This document shows, piece by piece, positions 14,361 to 20,436 of a DNA stretch of 23,326 nt. Below the pieces are notes generated by a model that saw only the letters and a list, made by a program, of their open reading frames with translations, was not told where the DNA came from and did not search any database. This DNA is from a virus, in the IMG/VR virus record IMGVR_UViG_3300032677_000163, positions 1-23,326 of that record. One strand, written 5' to 3'. Within the stretch, counting starts at the first letter, position 1; each line of letters begins with the position of its first letter. The translations under genes were made by a program, and so were the position numbers.

Positions 14361-15467
14361 TTACACGCCCAGCATCGAGGTGATGGCAAAGGGCTGGCGA
14401 ATGATCGCACCCCAAGTGCCAGCGGTCACCTTCTGCTTGAACGAGGACAGACCGCGAATGATCGGATGCGCACGCATCTTTTCATTGAACGCGCAATAGC
14501 CAGTGTCCTGACCTTCCACGCTATCGCAGATCATCTGCACGAGATTGCCAGCGGCAATGCCCTGCGGATTGCTGGCAGAAGTCTGACCGTACTGAACCGC
14601 AGTTTCAAAGCGGATGTTCGGGAAATTCTTCTTAAGCAGATCGTACACGTTCACATTGAACGAGTTGGTGGCAGTCAGAGCAACAGCCGAAGACGGGCTC
14701 AGCGCCAGCGTCAGCTTCGCCTTCGCATCGATCAGACCCTGTGACTGGCTGACAAGCTGGATGAACATCGCCTGAATGTCCGCGTACACTTCGTTCGCGG
14801 TCGCATTGATCGCGCCCGAGGACGTGATCCAGGAAGTGCCACCAGAAGCCTTTGTCGAAGGCGTCAGCGAGGCAGTCAGGTTGGGATCGTTCAGCAGGCC
14901 ATAGTTCTGCAGACCTGACACGCCAAAGAAATAGGCGAAGTTGCTGAACTTGTTCAGAGCCAGCGCAGCCGCACCATCGATTTCGCTTACCCAGCTGATC
15001 TTGGCAAGGCCAGCACGTTCCAGTTCCAGTTCGCCATATTCTTTGACAGTCTGGAACAGGTAGGACTGACGCTGCGGCCAGTTGGTGTTGGCACCAGCAT
15101 GGCCGTTTTCGCTGAAGTCACCAAAGCTGGAAACTTCACCCGTGTGTTCGACGGTCGGGAAGAAAGCGGTCTGGGTGGTCCAGTCGCCCTTCTTCACTTC
15201 GCCGAAAATCACAGCAGCCATGTTCGGCGAGAACAGGATCTCGTACACAGCGGGATCGATCCACTGCGTCAGATAAGCCGGAACGCCGGAGTTAGGCTGC
15301 GTAGCCAGAGCAGGCTGCGCGTCCATTGCCAGATTGAAGTTATGCTTGAACGACTCAGGCAAATAGCTGCTGGCAAAGTTATTGATTACGCCGCGCTGAG
15401 CAAGATGCGCAGCATCTTCACGGTATGCCGCCTCAGCTTCGCGCGGAGAATTAAAACGAATGGTCAT
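14361..15467 (-). CDS. Major capsid protein (DUF2184-type, HK97 fold expected)
   Basis: This 368-aa protein has a strong ribosome binding site (GAAAGGAAACTAAATTATG). Landmarks: 'LTQWIDPAVYEILFSPNMAAVIFGE' at about 66-90, 'DWTTQTAFFPTVEHTGEVSSFGDFS' at about 94-118, 'WPQRQSYLFQTVKEYGELELERAGLAKI' at about 129-156, 'NYGLLNDPNL' at about 188-197, 'LTLALSPSSAVAL', 'FPNIRFETAVQYG' and a final 'AGTWGAIIRQPFAITSMLGV'. All are typical of DUF2184 capsid proteins. The first ~46 residues are helical and charged and end at AMDA (47-50), a possible maturation cleavage site because similar AMD(A/S) motifs recur in neighbouring head proteins. It follows the cement gene, and a strong hairpin comes after it. 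Confidence 0.9.
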   Translation of the reverse strand: MTIRFNSPREAEAAYREDAAHLAQRGVINNFASSYLPESFKHNFNLAMDAQPALATQPNSGVPAYLTQWIDPAVYEILFSPNMAAVIFGEVKKGDWTTQTAFFPTVEHTGEVSSFGDFSENGHAGANTNWPQRQSYLFQTVKEYGELELERAGLAKISWVSEIDGAAALALNKFSNFAYFFGVSGLQNYGLLNDPNLTASLTPSTKASGGTSWITSSGAINATANEVYADIQAMFIQLVSQSQGLIDAKAKLTLALSPSSAVALTATNSFNVNVYDLLKKNFPNIRFETAVQYGQTSASNPQGIAAGNLVQMICDSVEGQDTGYCAFNEKMRAHPIIRGLSSFKQKVTAGTWGAIIRQPFAITSMLGV

Positions 15468-15484
15468 AATTTAGTTTCCTTTCA

Positions 15485-15499
15485 ATTCGCTACGCGAAT
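15485..15499 (-). promoter_or_regulatory. Small hairpin between cement stop and capsid ribosome binding site
   Basis: The sequence ATTCGC-GTA-GCGAAT forms a 6-bp perfect stem with a 3-base loop, starting at the cement stop codon and ending just before the capsid GAAAGGAAA ribosome binding site. It could protect the capsid message end after processing. It is short, and function is unproven. Confidence 0.4.
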
Positions 15500-16449
15500 C
15501 AAGCGTTGGTGTAAGAAGAGATTTTGACGATTTCGCCCGGCAGACCGGAGCTTTCGCAGATGTACTTCGTTTCGACGTCGGTCGCCGCAACATTGATCGC
15601 CTGCGAAGAAACAACGGTGTTGTTGGTCACAACCATCGTGCCACCCGTGCCACCAGCGCCGGTAACATTGGCGGTGATGTAGGTGCCAGCAACGACCGAG
15701 CCAGTCGCGGCCAGAAGATTGCCAACCGCAAAGGTGCCAGTCGCGGTGCCAATGGTCAACAGACCATAGGTGCCGGAGATGGTGGTGGACGCAACAGATT
15801 GTTCGCCATAGCTGACGTTGTACACGCCGACGCCACCAGTGGTGCCGCTAGCCTGCGAAACGATCTGCGTACCGGACACAACGCTAGTGCCAGAGATCGT
15901 CGCGCCGGGATACAGCGTGCCCGAAGCAACGGCAGTTACAGTCAGCACAGCGCCAGTGATCGAACCCGTCACGCTGAAGGTCTGAGCAGCGATGCTCGAA
16001 CCCGTGGAGGTCGCGCCAGTGGCAGGAGTGCCAGCCGCCGCGAAAGTCACAAGACCGTTCGCAAAGTTCGCATACGCCTTCATGCCAGGCAGAGCCTGCG
16101 ACGCACCCGAATTCACAACCCAGAAATCGCCCGAGGTCATCAGGGTCATGCCAAAACCGGGCTGAATGGTGTTGCCATACGCAGCCAGATAGTTGGTGAT
16201 TAGAGCCTGCTGTGTACGATGCACAAAGCCGCTCGGCAGGCCAGTACCGCTGTTCGACACAGTGGTGGGCGCACCGTCCGCATCGACCGGGGCAGTCGCC
16301 CAAGCGAAGCGACCAACGATCGCGCCGCTCGGACCGGCAACGAGGCCACCGGGGCCAGCGAGATAAGACGAACGCGGGTTAGCCGACGCAAAGTCACCCG
16401 CAACTGCGGGAGCCGGAACGGTGTTAACCTGATTAGGGAAGTCAGACAT
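15499..16449 (-). CDS. Capsid cement/decoration protein (gp24-like) with two modules
   Basis: This 316-aa protein has a GAAAGGAAATAATTATG start region. Residues 1-140 resemble the structural cement family: 'ANPRSSYLAGPGGLVAGPSG', 'IVGRFAWA', 'SGTGLPSGFVHRTQQALITNYLA' at about 67-89, 'PGFGMTLMTSGDFWVVNSG' at about 97-115, and 'GMKAYANFANGLVTFAA'. Residues 157-288 contain two copies of the Gly/Thr-rich module. The C-terminal residues 289-316 (ETKYICESSGLPGEIVKISS) return to the cement pattern. It lies directly before the capsid gene and would bind the outside of the capsid lattice. The modules add about 130 residues to an otherwise small protein. Confidence 0.85.
   Translation of the reverse strand: MSDFPNQVNTVPAPAVAGDFASANPRSSYLAGPGGLVAGPSGAIVGRFAWATAPVDADGAPTTVSNSGTGLPSGFVHRTQQALITNYLAAYGNTIQPGFGMTLMTSGDFWVVNSGASQALPGMKAYANFANGLVTFAAAGTPATGATSTGSSIAAQTFSVTGSITGAVLTVTAVASGTLYPGATISGTSVVSGTQIVSQASGTTGGVGVYNVSYGEQSVASTTISGTYGLLTIGTATGTFAVGNLLAATGSVVAGTYITANVTGAGGTGGTMVVTNNTVVSSQAINVAATDVETKYICESSGLPGEIVKISSYTNA
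15586..15981 (-). repeat. Two tandem Gly/Thr-rich beta modules in cement protein
   Basis: Residues 157-226 read 'SVTGSITGAVLTVTAVASGT', then LYPGATISGTSVVSGTQIVS, then SGTTGGVGVYNVSYGEQSVA. Residues 226-288 form a more diverged copy with 'LTIGTATGTFAVGNLLAATG', 'VVAGTYITANVTGAGGTGG' and 'VVSSQAINV'. Both sit between parts of the cement fold. Confidence 0.75.
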
Positions 16450-16476
16450 AATTATTTCCTTTCAAAGATTAGTAGA

Positions 16477-17424
16477 TTAGCCAACCAGCTTGATGCGGTC
16501 GGCATTGCCAAAACGAGAAGAGAAGCCAGTGCTGTTCGACGAATCCTGCGCGAGGCTTTTGGCAGAGACAGAACCAGCTTTGGGCTGCGCCTTCAGAATT
16601 TCGCGATACGCCGAAGGATGAATGCCCTTGGTGGAAACACCGAGACCTTCCAGAGCCGTCTTGTAAACATCGGCGGCGCTGTCCATTGCAACGCTGAGCT
16701 TGCCAACCCAAGGGGCGACAAATTCGCGAGCTTCGGCAATGGCGTTCATTTCTTCGCGAACTTCCTGCTTGGCACGCTTGATCGCGGAATCCATCGCACG
16801 CTTGTCGTCGGCCTTGCGATCATCAGCCTTGCGATCATCAGCCTTGCGATCACGAGCCTTGTCGAGACCTTCGGCGTTGTGCTCGGCTTCCTTCGACTCT
16901 TCGTCGTCGCTCATATCTTCCATTTCATCGTCGGCGTCATGCTCTTCGTGTTCGAACAGAGCATCAAAGGCTTCCTTGCCTTCGTCGTCGAGCATATCAC
17001 GGACAGCATCGCGAGCCTTCTTGTCGTCGGCGCGCTTGTCGTCGGCGCGCTTCTTGTCACGCGCCTTCTTGTCGTCAGCCTTCTTGTCGTCAGCCTTCTT
17101 GTCCATGGAATCTTCCATCTCGTCTTCCTCATACTGCGGAACAGCAGAGTTGGCGGGCATTTCGTCTTCTTCCGGAACATGCGTTTCATCAAGACGATCC
17201 AGCAGACCGTGGATGTCATCCAGCGAAGCATCCTTGGCCAGAGTGGCGCGGGACTTAATCGCCGAAACGATGCTGCTCTTCTTCGAAGAGAAATTCTTGG
17301 AATTTACGCCCTTCAGGATCGGATCAAGGTTCAAAACGGAATCCGCAGCCAGCTTCGGATGCAGGTAGGCAGACAACGCACCGCCGATGAACGCAGCTTT
17401 GCGCGACAGAACTTTCTTATTCAT
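16477..17424 (-). CDS. Scaffold protein from internal in-frame start
   Basis: Inside the protease gene, ATG 17424 (codon 599) is preceded by AGAAAGGAAATTACT, almost the same as the ribosome binding sites of the cement (GAAAGGAAATAATT) and capsid (GAAAGGAAACTAAATT) genes. Translation from here gives 315 residues: an N-terminal basic part ('NKKVLSRKAAFIGGALSAYL'), an acidic middle ('EEDEMPANS', 'EEDEMEDSMD'), two blocks of K-A-D-D repeats, an acidic stretch at 749-786, a helical region (810-860) with AMDS at 808-811 and 844-847, and a Gly/Ser-rich tail. Family knowledge: a scaffold nested in the 3' part of a protease gene is known from lambda C/Nu3. The product here is inferred, not shown. Confidence 0.65.
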   Translation of the reverse strand: MNKKVLSRKAAFIGGALSAYLHPKLAADSVLNLDPILKGVNSKNFSSKKSSIVSAIKSRATLAKDASLDDIHGLLDRLDETHVPEEDEMPANSAVPQYEEDEMEDSMDKKADDKKADDKKARDKKRADDKRADDKKARDAVRDMLDDEGKEAFDALFEHEEHDADDEMEDMSDDEESKEAEHNAEGLDKARDRKADDRKADDRKADDKRAMDSAIKRAKQEVREEMNAIAEAREFVAPWVGKLSVAMDSAADVYKTALEGLGVSTKGIHPSAYREILKAQPKAGSVSAKSLAQDSSNSTGFSSRFGNADRIKLVG

Positions 17425-19218
17425 AGTAATTTCCTTTCTAGTGATTTGTGAATCGCCAACAACGATATCGCTGCCAGCACGACCTTCTTTGACCAACGCT
17501 ACATGATTGCCGACAATGTCCCGCATGATGCCGTCATAGTGTTCCCCTTGGAACTCACCCGGCGTCATGTCGGCGCGGTAGCGGTACGCGCTGGACAATT
17601 CTTTCTGATCTTCGTTCTCGATAGCATCGATTGCCTCTTGTGCCCAGACAACAAGCGAATTGGTAAGATAAGGAGCTTCGAACGCAGCGTCCGTGCCCGT
17701 CGAGCCAATCACCAGATCCGGCTGATGATCTTCCGCGCTGACCGGAACGTGCTTGATCAACAGCGGAATATTGTTGAATGTTGGTGCGCCCTTGGCCAGC
17801 TCATCCGGATGACGCCACAGCAGGTATTTCTTTTCAGCATCCAAACCCAGAGCTTCATAGTCCGGAATTTCTTTGCCATAATAAGGGCAGATGTTGCCCT
17901 TCGATATATTTGTCTTTTCAACATGCAAACGTCCGTCCGCATCAACAGTGCGAACGGATTTATCGAAGGCGAGAGCGGCGTCGAAGGCTAGAGCTGCGTC
18001 TATGGCGTAGCCTTCTTTAAGCAACTCCTCTATCCTTTTTTTGATTCGCTGCGCTTCTTTTCCGTTTGGGTCTTCTAAATCACCAAGCCGATCATAAAGC
18101 TTCTGCACTTCCTCGGAATCTTTTGCTGTTGGAATTTCTTTTATGCCGTGCTTCTTCCAATCAGGATGACCGGAGGGCGTAAAGTATTTAACATTAGGAA
18201 AAGTTTTCTGAGTAAGTTTTTTGGTCTCTTCAGAACTCATGTCCTTGATAGCATCTTCGCTATGCTCAGGCTCCTGAGCTTCCTCGCTGAAAAACTTCAC
18301 CAGACCTTTGACGAGGCCAGACCAGTCGGAAGATTTCATGTCCTTGGCTTTGTCTTCGCTGTGCTCAGGTTCTTTGGCTTTGTCTTCGTTGTGCTCAGGC
18401 TCTTTGGCTTCCTCGCTGAAAAACTTCACGAGGCCGCGAACGAGACCGCCCCATTCATTCGGCTTCATGTCCTTGCTCTTTTCAGGCAACTTGCCACCCG
18501 GATCCGCTTTGGCGAATTCAGCACCGACCTTGGCAGGGATGCCGATTTTCGATTCGCCTTCCTTGGCAGCAAACATCGCGCGGCGCTGCGCTTCGCTCAC
18601 AGGCGGATCGGTCGCAATGTTCTTGTCACCAACAACGAGCATCGAACGGTCAGCTGCAGTTGCTTTAATCAACATGGGAGTTTCCCTTGCATTCTCAATA
18701 ATGTTCGAATCAATTCGCGCTGCTTTGAACAGCCGGACAAATTCCGGCGCGAGGCCACCGCTGTAATTCGGATGGACATAAGCCGCGAACGCTTCCGCGA
18801 TCAATTCAGCAGGCTGCGTCGCGCCATATTGGCTGACGTTTTTCTGCCAATAGTTTTTTGGCTGCGAATCATAGAGCGCCTTGAGCGAAACATCGCCAGC
18901 AGCTTTCAAAATGCGATTGGTCAGCGAGTGACCAAACTCGTGCGTGAGCACAGTCCGGAAATCCTCGCCGACCTTCCATCCGCCAATGTTCGGTTTGTCC
19001 TGCGCCTTAGACAGCGAGCGACCAGAAGCAATGCGGATCGAATGCGTGTTAAAATCATAGTCACCGAAGTGCGGGTGACCTTCAGAGTGCGAGATAAACT
19101 TTCCAGACATGAAAGTTATCTTGATCGGAATATGATGCTCTCGCTCCTCCGGCACTTTTTCGCGCAGGGAAGCGAGCACGTTCTTAACTATTTTCCGAAG
19201 TTCAGGGGAATGATTCAC
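16477..19218 (-). CDS. Fusion: metallopeptidase-like domain + DUF2213 maturation protease + scaffold
   Basis: This 913-aa protein starts with GTG in a 4-base overlap (GTGA) with the gene upstream. Residues 1-180: metallopeptidase-like, with HEFGH at 93-97 and a downstream 'PAELIAEAFAAYVH' (Glu138 or Glu142 as possible third zinc ligand). Residues 205-246: 'SEAQRRAMFAAKEGESKIGIP' type phage motif. Residues 250-325: two repeats with an amphipathic helix (WGGLVRGLVKFF and WSGLVKGLVKFF). Residues 404-419: YAIDAALAFDAALAFD. Residues 420-590: DUF2213 protease domain ('VRTVDADGRLHVEKTNISKG', 'CPYYGKEIPDYEALGLD', 'APTFNNIPLLIKHVPVSAEDH', 'GNHVALVKEGRAGSDIVVGD'). Residues 599-913: charged, coiled, Lys/Asp-rich scaffold. 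It probably cleaves head proteins including itself. The N-terminal metallopeptidase-like fusion is unusual to me. Confidence 0.85.
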   Translation of the reverse strand: MNHSPELRKIVKNVLASLREKVPEEREHHIPIKITFMSGKFISHSEGHPHFGDYDFNTHSIRIASGRSLSKAQDKPNIGGWKVGEDFRTVLTHEFGHSLTNRILKAAGDVSLKALYDSQPKNYWQKNVSQYGATQPAELIAEAFAAYVHPNYSGGLAPEFVRLFKAARIDSNIIENARETPMLIKATAADRSMLVVGDKNIATDPPVSEAQRRAMFAAKEGESKIGIPAKVGAEFAKADPGGKLPEKSKDMKPNEWGGLVRGLVKFFSEEAKEPEHNEDKAKEPEHSEDKAKDMKSSDWSGLVKGLVKFFSEEAQEPEHSEDAIKDMSSEETKKLTQKTFPNVKYFTPSGHPDWKKHGIKEIPTAKDSEEVQKLYDRLGDLEDPNGKEAQRIKKRIEELLKEGYAIDAALAFDAALAFDKSVRTVDADGRLHVEKTNISKGNICPYYGKEIPDYEALGLDAEKKYLLWRHPDELAKGAPTFNNIPLLIKHVPVSAEDHQPDLVIGSTGTDAAFEAPYLTNSLVVWAQEAIDAIENEDQKELSSAYRYRADMTPGEFQGEHYDGIMRDIVGNHVALVKEGRAGSDIVVGDSQITRKEITMNKKVLSRKAAFIGGALSAYLHPKLAADSVLNLDPILKGVNSKNFSSKKSSIVSAIKSRATLAKDASLDDIHGLLDRLDETHVPEEDEMPANSAVPQYEEDEMEDSMDKKADDKKADDKKARDKKRADDKRADDKKARDAVRDMLDDEGKEAFDALFEHEEHDADDEMEDMSDDEESKEAEHNAEGLDKARDRKADDRKADDRKADDKRAMDSAIKRAKQEVREEMNAIAEAREFVAPWVGKLSVAMDSAADVYKTALEGLGVSTKGIHPSAYREILKAQPKAGSVSAKSLAQDSSNSTGFSSRFGNADRIKLVG
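16792..16860 (-). repeat. Lys/Arg-Asp repeat block B in scaffold
   Basis: Residues 787-809 repeat the KADDR unit (KARDRKADDRKADDRKADDK); the DNA shows tandem copies of 'cttgcgatcatcagc'. It forms a highly charged helix or disordered linker. Confidence 0.75.
17005..17106 (-). repeat. Lys-Ala-Asp-Asp repeat block A in scaffold
   Basis: Residues 705-738 repeat K-(K)-A-D-D and K-R-A-D-D units, encoded by tandem 'cttcttgtcgtcagc' and 'gcgcttgtcgtcggc' copies. The block is followed by an acidic helix. Such repeats may vary in number between relatives. Confidence 0.75.
17431..17439 (-). promoter_or_regulatory. Internal Shine-Dalgarno for the scaffold start
   Basis: AGAAAGGAA stands six bases before ATG 17424, in frame with the protease. 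It matches the ribosome binding sites before the cement and capsid genes, which supports a separate scaffold product. Confidence 0.65.
18244..18471 (-). repeat. Duplicated amphipathic-helix repeat in the protease fusion
   Basis: Unit 1 (residues 250-292) reads DMKPNEWGGLVRGLVKFFSE and then two 10-residue AKEPEH(N/S)EDK copies. Unit 2 (293-325) reads DMKSSDWSGLVKGLVKFFSE and one AQEPEHSEDA copy. A third start (DMSSEE) follows. Hydrophobic residues fall at W, L, V, L, V, F, F with helical spacing, so each unit has one amphipathic helix followed by an acidic linker. Confidence 0.8.
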
Positions 19219-19409
19219 GCAGACCCCTTCACGGGATTATTGATCAGGTCAAAACCAGCTTCTTGAACCGCATGCCAAACTTCAGCATATTCTTCAGAGA
19301 GCGGATCGTCTTGCCTCCGAAGATCTTGAATTCGCTTGTTCGTAAAACCGATCGAACAGGGACGAGCGAAAAACATCGTTCCGGGCGCAATGTCAAGAGC
19401 GAGGATCAT
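19215..19409 (-). CDS. Small protein of unknown function (64 aa)
   Basis: The ATG at 19409 overlaps the HTH gene stop (ATGA), and the stop overlaps the GTG start of the protease fusion (GTGA). This coupling supports a real 64-aa product starting MILALDIAPGTMFFARPCSI and ending 'AVQEAGFDLINNPVKGSA'. The same frame is open further upstream to a TTG at 19532, which would give 105 residues, but that would overlap the HTH gene by 127 bases. I do not recognise the family. There is no signal peptide or membrane segment; the middle (residues 23-55) is helical and charged. Confidence 0.6.
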   Translation of the reverse strand: MILALDIAPGTMFFARPCSIGFTNKRIQDLRRQDDPLSEEYAEVWHAVQEAGFDLINNPVKGSA

Positions 19410-19654
19410 CGCCTTGCGGTTAGCTTTCTCAAGAGCGAAGGGTCCGTGACCGCAGGAGGGTGAAACTCGTATTTCTTTTCCTTCATCACTGGCTTTTTGC
19501 ATTGCGCGGTTTTCATATTTATGATCCGCCAAACAATCGCCTGAGATGTTGAAAAGCGTTCCGCGATTTCTCGATGCGTCATGCCTTTCGCATTCAGCTC
19601 GATCATGCGGGACTTTGCTTTCGGCGTAAAATTATTCTCGAGCTTTTGCATCAT
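19406..19654 (-). CDS. Small helix-turn-helix protein
   Basis: This 82-aa protein starts with ATG in a 4-base overlap with the MuF stop and ends in a 4-base overlap with the next gene. Residues 12-46 form a clear helix-turn-helix: 'KAKSRMIELNAKGMTHREIA' followed by 'ERFSTSQAIVWRIINMK', the layout seen in resolvase/transposase-type and small regulator HTH domains (helix, 'G.T..EIA..F..S...V.RI'). The C-terminal half is basic. A DNA-binding protein inside the head cassette could regulate late genes or act in packaging; the sequence does not decide. Tight coupling on both sides argues against chance. Confidence 0.72.
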   Translation of the reverse strand: MMQKLENNFTPKAKSRMIELNAKGMTHREIAERFSTSQAIVWRIINMKTAQCKKPVMKEKKYEFHPPAVTDPSLLRKLTARR

Positions 19655-20436
19655 TCAAAACCTGGAATGATGGACCGCGAAACGCAGCGGCAATTGATCA
19701 GCATGCCGGGTTGAATATATTCACCCTCATCAGGATCATACCAGCCCTTTTCTACGTCGTAGGGTTTGCCATCATTTTTCTTGTGGCTCGGACGCGGCAC
19801 CTTGCCGCCGAGAGAGTGAACCCAGATCGCTTGCTTGATGCCGAGCTCCTGCTGGCGCACGCGAACGAAATTCGCAGTCATCTTGTTATTCTGATCGCGG
19901 GCGATTAGCGCCGCACGCTTTTTCTCGATCTTCAAGCGGCTCTGCAGATCCTTCGAGAGCTGGTTCAGATCGCGACCCGTTTGAACCGACCGCATCACCG
20001 CACCTTGCACTTGCGTGAAGTATTGCTGCGGAATGTTGCTGATCAGTTTGACCTGCTCCTCGATCGAGGCCTTCATCACATCTTGCATCGGGCGCGTCAT
20101 TTTGAATTTGACGCTCATGCCGTGATCGTAGAGCATTTGTTCAAGTTGTTTGCGGGACCGCATGTCCGCAGACTTTGCATAATATTCGGCGAGCTTTGGA
20201 CCGAGCTCTTTGAATTTCTTTTCCCAACGACGACCAAGTTTCTTCAAAACCTTTTGAAGCGCCGCAGCAGGAAGTTCATCCTGCGCGATCTCTGGCTCGT
20301 TTGCTTTGTAAGATGCCTGAACCCAGTACATCACCGAGTCATGCATTTCCTTAATAAGTTTATCAAGGCGACGGCGAAAAATTGCCTGCGTGCCTTGGTT
20401 CGGATGAACAGGGGCGAGCGTCCGAGTCTTTATCAC
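19651..20436 (-). CDS. MuF-type head morphogenesis protein
   Basis: This 261-aa protein starts with GTG in a GTGA overlap with the ADP-ribosyltransferase gene. Residues 1-130 are helical and basic ('FRRRLDKLIKEMHDSVMYWVQ', 'LKKLGRRWEKKFKELGPKLAEYY'). Residues 130-258 look like the Mu gpF / SPP1 gp7 domain: 'ISNIPQQYFTQVQGAVMRSV', 'GRDLNQLSKDLQSRL', 'RAALIARDQNNKM', then 'WVHSLGGKVPRPSHKKNDGK', 'YDPDEGEYIQPGMLINCRCVSR'. The final Asn-Cys-Arg-Cys motif is diagnostic. It is a minor head protein near the portal. Here the domain has no toxin fused at the C-terminus; the ADP-ribosyltransferase is a separate gene just upstream. Confidence 0.88.
   Translation of the reverse strand: MIKTRTLAPVHPNQGTQAIFRRRLDKLIKEMHDSVMYWVQASYKANEPEIAQDELPAAALQKVLKKLGRRWEKKFKELGPKLAEYYAKSADMRSRKQLEQMLYDHGMSVKFKMTRPMQDVMKASIEEQVKLISNIPQQYFTQVQGAVMRSVQTGRDLNQLSKDLQSRLKIEKKRAALIARDQNNKMTANFVRVRQQELGIKQAIWVHSLGGKVPRPSHKKNDGKPYDVEKGWYDPDEGEYIQPGMLINCRCVSRSIIPGFE

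Noticed and set aside
14285-14410. Upstream extension of the 163-aa head protein to 14410
   Set aside because: It would run through the capsid 3' end and the hairpin; ATG 14284 has a good AAGGA ribosome binding site.
1091-15981. Gly/Thr module copies considered as a transposable element
   Set aside because: Copies are diverged at DNA level, remain in frame, have no terminal inverted repeats or target duplications and encode no enzyme.
16787-17110. Tandem short repeats considered as a CRISPR array
   Set aside because: Repeats are in frame inside the scaffold gene, have no regular unique spacers and encode a K-A-D-D pattern.
16219-17451. 410-codon open frame on the plus strand opposite the cement and scaffold genes
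   Set aside because: Antisense to two convincing genes; its Leu/Val-rich stretch comes from the reversed K-A-D-D repeats and is not evidence of a membrane protein.
18148-19266. 372-codon open frame on the plus strand opposite the protease fusion
   Set aside because: Antisense shadow; Phe/Leu/Arg composition follows from the reverse complement of the charged repeats.
19410-19532. Longer 105-aa form of the small protein, starting from TTG 19532
   Set aside because: It needs a rare start and a long overlap with the HTH gene; the ATGA-coupled start at 19409 fits the pattern of the cassette. It is not fully excluded.
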